A program made the translations under genes and the position numbers. From NCBI GenBank assembly GCA_965232165.1, contig CBDDOY010000001.1, positions 1,240,001 through 1,304,000 of the forward strand: a stretch of DNA of 64,000 bases, written 5' to 3'. The notes beneath the pieces are model-generated. The model was given only the letters and a program-made list of their open reading frames with translations. It ran no database searches and had not been told where the DNA came from. Origin of the DNA: UBA2779 sp965232165 (lineage in GTDB: Bacteria > Spirochaetota > Spirochaetia > DSM-2461). Numbering within the stretch: the first letter of the stretch is position 1; every line of letters starts with the position of its first letter. This document shows positions 8,391-16,346 of this stretch, piece after piece.

Positions 8391-11147
8391 TCAGGCCCCA
8401 TGGCAGCGCTTGTATTTTTTGCCGCTGTTGCAGGGGCAGGGATCGTTCCGTCCAACCTTGGGGGCGCCGCGCCTGATTTGTACTTTCTCGGGGCTGGCTT
8501 CTCGGCGTTCCCTAGAACGTATCAGGGATGACATGGAGTTATGGGTTGCCATTCCCCGCGAGGGCTCACCTCTGGCTCTGTCGTCTTTGTGCTGAATCCT
8601 CACCTTGAAGAACTTCCGGGCTATGTCGACTCTCAGGTCGTCCAGCATGGAATCGAACAGCTCAAAACCCTCATTCTTGTATTCAACCAGGGGGTTCTTC
8701 TGAGCATAGCCTCGCAGCCTGACGGCTTCGCCTAGGCTGCTGAGTTCTTCGAGATGTTCCTGCCAGCGGATATCGACCTGACGAAGATAATCATAGCGAA
8801 TGAACTGCTCTAGCTGATCTTGGCCTATTTGACTGGACTTATGCTCCATATCGGACTCAAGATAGGCGGTGAGTGCTTGAAGAACTGCGTCAGGGGCCAT
8901 GTTCACGGAAAGCTGTCCTTCCTCCCGATAGTTGAAATTCTGAAGAAGTCTCTCCCCTAGGCGGGCAAGGGCATTTTCCGCATCGGTTCTTAGGTCTTCT
9001 GCATAGTCATCAATCAGAACATCGAGGATGTGCTTGCCCGTCTCAATCACCTTTTCGCTCAATTTTTTGCCGGCGAGAATCTCATCTCTCATCGCGTATA
9101 TGGCATTGCGCTGTCTGCTCACCACATCGTCGTATTCCAATAGATGCTTTCTTATCTCGTAGTTTCTGTCTTCCACCCGTCTTTGTGCCCGTTCCAATGA
9201 TTTGTTGATCATGGGATGAAAGATTGGTTCTCCACCGGCCATACCAAGTTTGGCCATGGCGGAGCGGAATGCGGCCCCGCCGAAGAGCCGCATGAGATCA
9301 TCATCCAATGAGATGTAAAACCGCGAGTATCCCGGATCGCCCTGCCGCCCGGATCGCCCTCGGAGCTGATTGTCGATTCTCCTGGATTCGTGGCGTTCCG
9401 TGCCCAGGACATAGAGACCGCCGGCGGCCTTCACCTCGGCGTTCTGGGGGAGCCATTTAGCCAGTTCCTGGGCATAGACTTTCTCGTATTCCTCATCACT
9501 CGCCTCATCACCCACTTTGCGCCTGGCCCTGAATTCAGGGTTTCCGCCGAGTTTGATATCCGTACCGCGTCCGGCCATATTGGTCGCAATGGTTACGGCG
9601 CCTTTCGCCCCGGCCTCGGCAATGATGAGGGCCTCCCGATGATGGTTCTTGGCATTGAGAATTTCATACTGAATTCCTCTCTTGGCCAGGTATTTGGCGA
9701 GTATCTCGGACTTCTCGACACTGACGGTGCCGACGAGAACAGGTTGTCCTTTCTCATGAACACGGGCTATCTCGTCGCAGATAGCGTTGAACTTGAAATC
9801 CTCGTTGAGATAGATGATATCATCGGCATCTATACGGCTAACCGGTCTATTGGATGGGATCACGACGACATCAAGGTTGTATATTTTTCTAAATTCCTTG
9901 GCTTCAGTATCCGCTGTACCCGTCATCCCCGCGATTTTCCCGTACATACGGAAGTAATTTTGAAGGGTTATGGTGGCTAGGGTGCGGTTCTTCCGGGCAG
10001 GGCGTATTTTCTCCTTCGCCTCGATGGCCTGATGGAGGCCGTCTGAGTAACGGCGGCCATGGAGGATGCGTCCGGTGAATTCATCGACAATCTGAATCTG
10101 CCTTTCCTGAACCACATACTCCTTGTCCCGATGAAAGAGCCGCCTGGCCTTGAGAGCCTGAGTGAAATAATGAATGTACTCGAAATTTTCCTCATCGAAG
10201 AGGTCGCCATTGCGGAGCAGTCCCTCTTTTTTGAGGATGTTCTCGATGCTGTTCATGCCCTCGTTGGAGAACATCACACGTTTGCCCTTCTCGTCGATCT
10301 TGTAATCTCCCTCGGCCTGGGTTCCCATGATGGGATCATCCGGGGGATAGTCGCCGGTTTGGGGGTCTTTCTCACATTCCTTGAGCCGCTGAACCAGCCG
10401 GTCGGCTTGAATGTACTTTGATACATCATCCTCGACTGGTCCTGATATGATGAGGGGTGTTCGCGCCTCATCAATAAGGATGGAGTCGATTTCGTCGATG
10501 ATGGCGAAGTGATGCTCTCTTTGGGTCTTCCGGGAGAGGTCCCACTTCATATTATCCCGCAGGAAATCGAATCCGAATTCGTTATTGGTGCCGTAGGTGA
10601 TGTCTTTCTCGTATTCTTCCCGGCGCTGGGCCAAGTCCATGTTCGAGAGTATTGCCCCGACACTGACCCCTAAGAGGCCGTACACGGGCCGCATCCAGTT
10701 CGTATCCCGTTCGGCCAAGTAATCGTTCACCGTTACGATGTGTACGCCCTTACCCTCTAGGCAGTTCAGGTAGGCGGCGGCGATGCTGCCTAGGGTTTTC
10801 CCCTCACCCGTCTTCATCTCGGTGATCTTACCCTGATGGAGGACGATGGCGCCGAGTATCTGCACATCGTATGGCCGTTCGTTCAAGGTGCGCCTGGCCG
10901 CTTCTCTCACCAATGCAAATGCCTCGGGCAGAACGCCATCAAGAGCCTCGCCCTGCTGTATCCGCTGTTTGAAGCTCTCGGTCTGAACGGCAAAATCCTC
11001 GTCGGGCAGGGACAGCGCCCAGCCCTCTTTTTCGTTCACGGCATGCAGTAACGGTATGAGGGATCTCAAATCCTGTTCTTGCTTCGTACCGAAAATGGCG
11101 GAAATAATTCCTTCACTCATATAGGTCAAGATACATTCCTGATCCAT
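8391..11147 (-). CDS. secA: Preprotein translocase ATPase SecA
   Basis: A 918-residue motor that drives preproteins through SecYEG. Motifs are Walker A MKTGEGKTLGSIAA, the PPXD-associated VNDYLAERD and TNNEFGFDFLRDN, DEAD-like IDEIDSILIDEARTPLI, the helicase motifs MAGRGTDIKLGG and RGRSGRQGDPG, the scaffold/wing region HLEELSSLGEAVRLRGYAQ, and the C-terminal zinc-binding SEC-C motif (GRNDPCPCNSGKKYKRCHG). Length and order are normal. Two starts are possible: the ATG at 11147, or the ATG at 11120, which gives MSEGIISAIFGTK and resembles other SecA N-termini better; neither has a strong ribosome site. It appears to be monocistronic. Confidence 0.97.
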   Translation of the reverse strand: MDQECILTYMSEGIISAIFGTKQEQDLRSLIPLLHAVNEKEGWALSLPDEDFAVQTESFKQRIQQGEALDGVLPEAFALVREAARRTLNERPYDVQILGAIVLHQGKITEMKTGEGKTLGSIAAAYLNCLEGKGVHIVTVNDYLAERDTNWMRPVYGLLGVSVGAILSNMDLAQRREEYEKDITYGTNNEFGFDFLRDNMKWDLSRKTQREHHFAIIDEIDSILIDEARTPLIISGPVEDDVSKYIQADRLVQRLKECEKDPQTGDYPPDDPIMGTQAEGDYKIDEKGKRVMFSNEGMNSIENILKKEGLLRNGDLFDEENFEYIHYFTQALKARRLFHRDKEYVVQERQIQIVDEFTGRILHGRRYSDGLHQAIEAKEKIRPARKNRTLATITLQNYFRMYGKIAGMTGTADTEAKEFRKIYNLDVVVIPSNRPVSRIDADDIIYLNEDFKFNAICDEIARVHEKGQPVLVGTVSVEKSEILAKYLAKRGIQYEILNAKNHHREALIIAEAGAKGAVTIATNMAGRGTDIKLGGNPEFRARRKVGDEASDEEYEKVYAQELAKWLPQNAEVKAAGGLYVLGTERHESRRIDNQLRGRSGRQGDPGYSRFYISLDDDLMRLFGGAAFRSAMAKLGMAGGEPIFHPMINKSLERAQRRVEDRNYEIRKHLLEYDDVVSRQRNAIYAMRDEILAGKKLSEKVIETGKHILDVLIDDYAEDLRTDAENALARLGERLLQNFNYREEGQLSVNMAPDAVLQALTAYLESDMEHKSSQIGQDQLEQFIRYDYLRQVDIRWQEHLEELSSLGEAVRLRGYAQKNPLVEYKNEGFELFDSMLDDLRVDIARKFFKVRIQHKDDRARGEPSRGMATHNSMSSLIRSRERREASPEKVQIRRGAPKVGRNDPCPCNSGKKYKRCHGA

Positions 11148-11589
11148 AGGTCGTCAAGTCTGCTGCACAACACTGAATCTCCTCCTAGCCGGCTGTATCT
11201 GAATTCTGTCTCCAGCGGCCTTTCTGCCATGATATCTGACAAGAACCTTGTCTGCTCAGCCGATTAATTTCTTTTGCGGCTGCTTAACTCCCAAGGCTAA
11301 ACTTGTTGGGGTAAGAGCCCCCGTGTATTTCTGTTGACTTCCTATACGCTCTTTTCCGCCCTGTTGTCTTCAAGAATCCTCTAGTCATGATACGGCGTGA
11401 AGTCCTTCTGAATGGACACCGGTCATAGTCAGAGTAAAGCGGCATTTCTCTCTCTCTCTCTCTCGATTCCCTGCCATCTGCTTCCTTGCCGGACGGATGA
11501 TTCTGTCAATGGAGCTTTCAAAAAACTATGCCAGCCGTTCTCCCCGTTTCTGTATAGACGGGGGAGGCGCATTCGTACCGGCTTTCGGG
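11148..11589. other. Intergenic region upstream of secA, no gene seen
   Basis: No coding sequence is supported. A (TC)9 dinucleotide run sits at about 11447-11464. The secA promoter should lie at the left of this segment on the minus strand but no clear boxes were identified. Confidence 0.4.
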
Positions 11590-11699
11590 AGGGGTCAAGA
11601 CATAGGTAACACTTTTAGCCGAGCATGGTAACACCTTGGAGGCGGGAGCATGCCGTGGCAGGAGAGAGATACCATGGATTTGAAAGAAGAATTCGTTAG
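11590..11699 (+). mobile_element. IS481-family left-end remnant
   Basis: The sequence from GGGGTCAAGACATAGGTAAC to GAAGAATTCGTTAG is almost identical to the left end of the IS481 copy at 30093-30200, including the first codons of its transposase (ATG at 11650; MPWQERDTMDLKEEFV). It breaks off where, in the other copy, a family A MITE is inserted, and here too a MITE-like element begins. Confidence 0.7.
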
Positions 11700-11853
11700 C
11701 CCAAGTTCACCAAACTAGACAGCCTTGATAATTTTTTGTCGATACAAGGCGGCAAAAACTCAAGCGTAGCTTAAGCTACGTGAGCATTTTGACAACGCAG
11801 TAGCGACGGAAAAGATCGAGTCAAGAACTAAATGGGGTTTTTTAGAGGTGCCC
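11700..11853. repeat. Chimeric MITE: IS1634-type left end on a family A body
   Basis: The left end is CCCAAGTTCACCAAACTAG (the IS1634 end motif, as at 7331); from TTTTTTGTCGATACAAGG onward it is ordinary family A, ending TTTTTTAGAGGTGCCC. The first 38 bases agree with 7331-7368 at all but one position. Confidence 0.65.
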
Positions 11854-11994
11854 TTCAACAAATGAGTCTGTCCCGGCTGTTACTGCCGCAGATGCAATAA
11901 ACAAAATATCAACCAGCTTATGCTCTTTTGTGCGATCAACTCGTGGATCTTCAACTTCTTCAAAATGATGCCAAAATACATCTGAATCGTCCAT
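11854..11994 (-). pseudogene. ISAs1-family transposase N-terminal fragment
   Basis: The minus-strand reading from the ATG at 11994 gives MDDSDVFWHHFEEVEDPRVD, then RTKEHKLVDILFIASAAVTAG, the typical N-terminal domain of ISAs1 transposases (DPR-x-R followed by H-L-DIL). It is cut off by the MITE after about 47 codons. An 18-base G tract (on this strand) lies 8 bases upstream of the start. Confidence 0.75.
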
Positions 11995-12002
11995 GATTTC
12001 TA

Positions 12003-12020
12003 CCCCCCCCCCCCCCCCCC
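12003..12020. repeat. 18-base homopolymer C tract
   Basis: Eighteen consecutive C residues on the plus strand. It lies directly 5' of the ISAs1 fragment start on the minus strand, where it is a poly-G. Tract length could vary by slippage, or be misjudged in assembly. Confidence 0.9.
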
Positions 12021-12112
12021 AGAATATTTAGAGAAATAGTCTCATAAATACTGAAAATTTCCTGTTGATCCCCAAAAATCATTGTTTTTCATCCTTTTCG
12101 GGATAGAATTAG

Positions 12113-12391
12113 ATGCGATTGCCTTGGGAGGGTTCCCCGCTTAAGTTGCTGTTTCTTCCGCCTTATTCGCCCAATTTGAATCTGATAGAAAGGCTTTGGA
12201 GGATATTGAAGAAAACGGTGTCGGAGAACCGTTATTATGAAGTCTTTGACGATTTCCAGAAGGCCCTGATTAAATTTTTGGAGGATAGAATCGAGAGACG
12301 CAAAGCGGAATATGCCCGCTTAATGACCGAGAAATTCCATATGTTCTCACAACCGGAATTCCTGAATTTTGATTTGGAAAATGTGGGATAA
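12113..12391 (+). pseudogene. IS630-family transposase C-terminal fragment
   Basis: 92 codons containing LLFLPPYSPNLNLIERLWR, the DDE_3 hallmark with the last catalytic glutamate, followed by the helical tail. The first two catalytic aspartates are missing because the N-terminal two-thirds of the gene are absent. It ends at a TAA just before an IS5-family remnant. Confidence 0.82.
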
Positions 12392-12415
12392 GTGTGGACA
12401 TCTTGGGGGTGTTTT

Positions 12416-13367
12416 AGTATATATACTGGATCGCTTGAGTTTCCAGCGGTTTTTGGGCATAAATCTCTGCGATGATGCGCCGGACGCAAAGTCTATATGG
12501 CATTACAGAGAGCAACTTACCCGGAAGGGAGTAGTCGAAGAGCTTTTTGAACTTTTCTATCAAGTGCTTGAAGAGAAGGGATTAATAGCCGAAAAGGGGA
12601 TAATCGTGAATGCCAGTTTCAAAGAAGTGCCAGTGCAGCGTAATAGCAAAGAAGAGAATGCCAGGATCAAAAACGGTGAAAAGATAGAGGAATGGAGCTA
12701 GGACAAGCGTCGTCAGAAGGATACAGATGCTCGTTGGACGAAAAAGAACAAGAGGAGTTATTTTGGCTATAAAAATCATATTAAGGCAACCTCTAAAAAA
12801 CCGTTTTTGGAATTTGGCGCAGAGATTTTTTCTTGATGCAAGGCGGCAAAAGCTCAAGCGTAGCTTAAGCTACGTGAGCATTTTGACAACGCAGCAGCGA
12901 GGAAAAAGATCAAGCCAAAAACGAAATAAGGTTTTTTAGAGGTGCCCCTAAGGTGGATGCGAGAAGCAAGCTGATAAAAGATTGCAGCGTCAGCAGCGCA
13001 AAGGTCCACGGCTCCAAGGAGTTTGAGAACTTGCTTGATGAAAAGGATAAAGGCCAGCAGGTATACGCCGATTCGGCTTATCGCTCAGAGGAGATGGAAA
13101 AAATGATAAAAAGGAAACACATGAAAAGCCAAGTACACTACAGGGCATACAGAAACAAACCGCCTAAGCGGTGAGGAGAAGGCGGTCAACAACGAGAAAT
13201 CGAGGGTTCGCTCGCGAGTAGAGCATGTCTTTGGGTTTATGAAAACAAGCATGAAAACAGACAAGTTGTGCGCTATAGGAGAAGTGGGGATAGAAGGGAT
13301 CATTGGACTTCTGAATCTTAGCTATAACATCTGTCGTTATGTGTATTTGAGACAATCCCTGGGATAA
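12416..13367 (+). pseudogene. IS5-family transposase, broken by stop, MITE and frameshift
   Basis: The fragments read YILDRLSFQRFLGINLCDD, AKSIWHYREQL, IIVNASFKEVPVQRNSKEEN, a TAG after EEWS (about 12701), ARWTKKNKRSYFGYKNHI, then a 163-bp MITE, and then DARSKLIKDCSVSSAKVHGS and VYADSAYRSEEM. A one-base insertion near 13166 follows before SRVEHVFGFMKTSMKTDKL and the end YLRQSLG. The DDE residues of the IS5 family are recognisable but the gene cannot be expressed intact. The N-terminus is missing. Confidence 0.85.
12785..12947. repeat. MITE family A inserted in the IS5 transposase
   Basis: 163 bp from GGCAACCTCTAAAAAACC to TTTTTTAGAGGTGCCC, splitting the codons of KNHI and KVDAR. Flanking tetramers are TTAA (12781-12784) and CTAA (12948-12951), an almost perfect target duplication. 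The interior subtype (GCGCAGAGATTTTTTCTTGA) is the same as at 31109. Confidence 0.88.
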
Positions 13368-13481
13368 GTGGGCACTGAATGTGCTCCGTAAGCCGAAAAA
13401 AGCCTGATAACGGGTTGAAATCGCTAAGAAAGGTCGAAATTGTCAGACCAAAATGAAAAAAGGACGTTTTTCCCGAATCAA

Positions 13482-14882
13482 GAGTTATTGTCAATAGTTG
13501 TGGATGAGAAAATTTCAAATCCTTCATTTTTTTCACGCGGCCTCTTCCTTGAAGACTCCATCTTTACAAAACACACCCTCAATAACCCTGGGGATCAGCT
13601 TGTATCCACGTAGCTTTCGCCAGTTCTTTTCAGCCTCCAGGCAGAGCTTCCAAACCATACTTAATGTTGCCGCCCTTGAACCACAGCCCCTGGTTCTCTT
13701 CGTTCTAAGGCGGACAGTAGCAAAGGTTGACTCAATCGGGTTGGTCGTCCTGATGTGAGTCCAGTGCATCGCCGGAAATTTGTAGAACGTGAACAGCTTC
13801 TCCCTGTCCTTTTCCAGACACTGGGCGGCCCTGGGGTACTTAGCCTGAAAAGAATCAATGAATAAGTCATAGGCTTTAAGAGCATTCTGCCCGGTATCTG
13901 CCATATACATTTCATGAATCATTGACTTGGCCTTGCCCTGGAGATTCCTGGGCATTTTGTTTAACACATTCGCTGTTTTGTGCACCCAGCAACGCTGTTT
14001 TTTTGTTTCTGGAAAGATTTCATCCAGGGCATTCCAGAAACCCAGCGCACCATCCCCAATGGCCAGCCTGGGGGCGGCGGCGAGACCCCGGGCTTTCAGT
14101 TGGAGCAGTATCTCCCTCCAGCTTTGTGAGCTTTCCCTGTATCCGTCACTGACGGCTAGAAGTTCCTTCTTCCCATCCCTGTCAGCTCCCATGATTACAA
14201 GAATGCAGCTCCTTTGATCATCAAGCCTCACATTGAAGCAGATGCCGTCCACCCAGATGCAGGCGTATTCCTTAGCTTTCAAATCACGTTTCTCCCACTG
14301 AAGAAACTCATCTTCCCAGAACCTTTTCAAGCGGACTATGTTCGTCGCCGACAGTCCGGCAATACCTTCACCCAGAATCGAGGCAAGAGCTGTCTGGAAA
14401 GCAGATGTGGACACACCGCTGAGGTACAGCGCCGGAACAAGGTTGTCGATACTGGGAGTTCTGCGCATATAGGTTGGCAGTATGGCACTGGTGAAGCGAT
14501 CCTCTCGCTTGCTCTTTAATTTCCTGTCATCCACTCTTGGAACCTTGATTTGCATTTGACCAGCCCCTGTCACAATTTTTCGTTGGGCGTGGTAACCATT
14601 GCGTACAACCTTGCGCTGATTATTCTGATCACGCTCATGTTTATGGGCATTGATGTAGTCTTCCACTTCTAACTCCAGGGCATGAATAAGCATCTTTCTG
14701 GCTCCCTCTCGCAAAACCTGATCCAAAACCGATTCTGTTTCGCTTTTCAGCACTTCCGAATCATTTCCGTTTGTTGTAAACTCTTCCATAGAGCATCTCC
14801 TTTCTGTTTGGCTTTATTACCAATTATTTTACAGAAGGATTTGCTCTTTTTTTACCCCATCCACAACTTTTGATTATATCTC
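13482..14882 (-). mobile_element. IS256-family element, copy 1 (1401 bp)
   Basis: It is bounded by imperfect terminal inverted repeats (GAGTTATTGTCAATAGTTGT at the left; the complement of ACTTTTGATTATATCTC at the right) and flanked by a perfect 9-bp duplication CCGAATCAA (13473-13481 and 14883-14891). It is inserted in the right flank of the IS5 wreck. It is nearly identical in sequence and identical in length to the copy at 16347-17747. Confidence 0.93.
13533..14789 (-). CDS. IS256-family transposase, copy 1
   Basis: A 418-residue mutator-type transposase, full length. It has the DDE catalytic residues of the family: Asp in IWVDGICFNVRLDDQ, Asp in LAIGDGALGFW and Glu in TTNPIESTFATVRLRTKRTRG. 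The signature C/H motif is nearby (KQRCWVHKTANVL). The ATG at 14789 follows GGAGATGCTCT. It differs from copy 2 at about ten residues (for example Cys versus Tyr in the DGI motif region), so either could be active. Confidence 0.95.
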   Translation of the reverse strand: MEEFTTNGNDSEVLKSETESVLDQVLREGARKMLIHALELEVEDYINAHKHERDQNNQRKVVRNGYHAQRKIVTGAGQMQIKVPRVDDRKLKSKREDRFTSAILPTYMRRTPSIDNLVPALYLSGVSTSAFQTALASILGEGIAGLSATNIVRLKRFWEDEFLQWEKRDLKAKEYACIWVDGICFNVRLDDQRSCILVIMGADRDGKKELLAVSDGYRESSQSWREILLQLKARGLAAAPRLAIGDGALGFWNALDEIFPETKKQRCWVHKTANVLNKMPRNLQGKAKSMIHEMYMADTGQNALKAYDLFIDSFQAKYPRAAQCLEKDREKLFTFYKFPAMHWTHIRTTNPIESTFATVRLRTKRTRGCGSRAATLSMVWKLCLEAEKNWRKLRGYKLIPRVIEGVFCKDGVFKEEAA

Positions 14883-14954
14883 CCGAATCAAGGGCTGCAA
14901 ACCTATTTTTTTAGAGGTACCCTAATGGGAGGACAAAAATTCTGAAAAAATGTG

Positions 14955-16177
14955 GTAACTTGTCAAGTTAACTGTCCACTTTTTCATGAAACTCATGCTC
15001 TCTTATACCTCAAGCTATCAGATGAATTCCGATAGCCTCATTGGCCGACTTACAACCCAGTATCCGCCGTGGGTAGTTGTTCACCCAATCCTGTATCATT
15101 TTTATATCCTTCTTGCTGTAACGGCCAATATCACAACTTTTAGGTATGAATCGCCGTATTAAGCCATTGGCATTTTCATTACTTCCCCGTTCCCACGATG
15201 AGTATGGGTGCGCGTAGTAAATAGTCGTTCTCTTGCGCTGGGTTAAGCAGGAGCGTTCCATATTCTCGCTATCCATAAATTCACCGCCGTTGTCGCATGT
15301 GATTGACTTAAACACCCTCCAAAACTGCCGACTGCCCAGTTTTCTCTCCAATTTATCCAGAGTTTTTACAAGGCTGCCCGATGTTCCATCGGGCAACTTT
15401 TCCATGATGACCACCCGTCCTGAGCGTTCTACAAGTGTCATGAGAGTTTGCTTGCCCTTGCCTTCAGCACCCACAACGCTGTCTATTTCCCAATGACCAA
15501 ATTCTTCTCGATCCTCAATATACGCCGGTCTGGTCGAAATACTTTTCATTGCTGATTTCGCTCTGTTATGCCTCTTATGGCCATTTGAGCCATTCTTGCA
15601 CCTCCTTTTACCCCGAAGCAGATAATTCTCGGCATTCCCCAGCAGGCCTTCATAGATATACCGGTAGAGGGTTTTCGTACTGATTCTTGTACCCGTTGGC
15701 CATGAGTACTTCTTATAATGCATTATGACTGAGTCAGGGCTGTATTTCTTTTTAAGGAGCTTTTGGGTCTCCTTGACAAATTTGTAATCGGCACCAAGCT
15801 TCAATGCTGGTCCCTTTGCTTCAAGCTCCCTACGGGCTTTTCTCTGGCCAATGTCCGCGCTATAGGTCATATATGCAGATAAATCACTATTCTGAAGTGT
15901 AACTGATCCTCGTTTGAGTTCTCTCCGTATACTTCTTTCATGGCGATCCAGGATGATTGCCATCTGTTTGATTGTCAGCATGTCCTTCCCTTTTTTGCGG
16001 ATCATTCTTTCCAGAATTAGCCGTTCCTCCCAATTGAAGTGTTTTCCCCTTCTATAGCTTGTGCTATTGTGTTCTTGTCCCATGTTAACTCCTGTCTTTT
16101 CATATAAGCAGTATACATGAGTTTCATGGGGCTTCTTTTGCCCTCTTTATCGCGGACAGTTAATGTTACAATTCACC
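14955..16177 (-). mobile_element. IS30-family element (1223 bp) with a 16-bp target duplication
   Basis: The terminal inverted repeats are 23 bp, matching at about 18 positions and both ending in TTAACTGTCC. A 16-bp direct repeat, ATTCTGAAAAAATGTG, flanks the element exactly (14939-14954 and 16178-16193). Most IS30 relatives duplicate 2-3 bp, but long duplications are known for some members such as IS1630. Confidence 0.88.
15010..16083 (-). CDS. IS30-family transposase
   Basis: 357 residues. The N-terminal helix-turn-helix region (FNWEERLILERMIRKKGKD, then IAIILDRHERSIRREL-like sequence) is followed by an rve-type catalytic domain with Asp in GHWEIDSVVG, Asp in SITCDNGGEF and Glu in ERGSNENANGLIRRF. 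All three residues are present and the frame is intact, so it is probably functional. AGGAG precedes the ATG at 16083. Confidence 0.95.
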   Translation of the reverse strand: MGQEHNSTSYRRGKHFNWEERLILERMIRKKGKDMLTIKQMAIILDRHERSIRRELKRGSVTLQNSDLSAYMTYSADIGQRKARRELEAKGPALKLGADYKFVKETQKLLKKKYSPDSVIMHYKKYSWPTGTRISTKTLYRYIYEGLLGNAENYLLRGKRRCKNGSNGHKRHNRAKSAMKSISTRPAYIEDREEFGHWEIDSVVGAEGKGKQTLMTLVERSGRVVIMEKLPDGTSGSLVKTLDKLERKLGSRQFWRVFKSITCDNGGEFMDSENMERSCLTQRKRTTIYYAHPYSSWERGSNENANGLIRRFIPKSCDIGRYSKKDIKMIQDWVNNYPRRILGCKSANEAIGIHLIA

Positions 16178-16203
16178 ATTCTGAAAAAATGTGCGAAAAA
16201 TAC

Positions 16204-16231
16204 TTGACATTATCATTTTTTATTGCATAAT
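16204..16231 (+). promoter_or_regulatory. Candidate sigma70-type promoter
   Basis: TTGACA (16204-16209) and CATAAT (16226-16231) are 16 bp apart in an AT-rich stretch. The nearest intact gene downstream in this direction is the lipoprotein cluster at 17997-25082, now separated by the IS256 copy. It may be the displaced original promoter, or simply an AT-rich coincidence. Confidence 0.4.
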
Positions 16232-16346
16232 GGCTTTGTTTGGTGTATATTAAGATTGTAAAGGGGTGCTGAAAGGGTTTTTTAGAGGTTCCCCATAGAT
16301 TATGGAGACGAGCCGTTTTTTAGAGGTGCCCTTAGGAAATTGACGA

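Larger units (their letters stand above)
12392..14922 (+). mobile_element. IS5-family element, truncated and interrupted by a MITE and IS256
   Basis: It holds a broken IS5 transposase (12416-13367) and a right end resuming after the IS256 copy: 14883-14922 finishes with TTTTTTTAGAGGTACCC. That end closely matches the family A MITE end (TTTTTTAGAGGTGCCC), which suggests this IS or a sister was the source of the MITEs. The left end is lost at the junction with the IS630 remnant. Confidence 0.65.

Noticed and set aside
9390..10421. Long plus-strand open frames inside secA
   Set aside because: Antisense shadows of a conserved gene; no supporting features.
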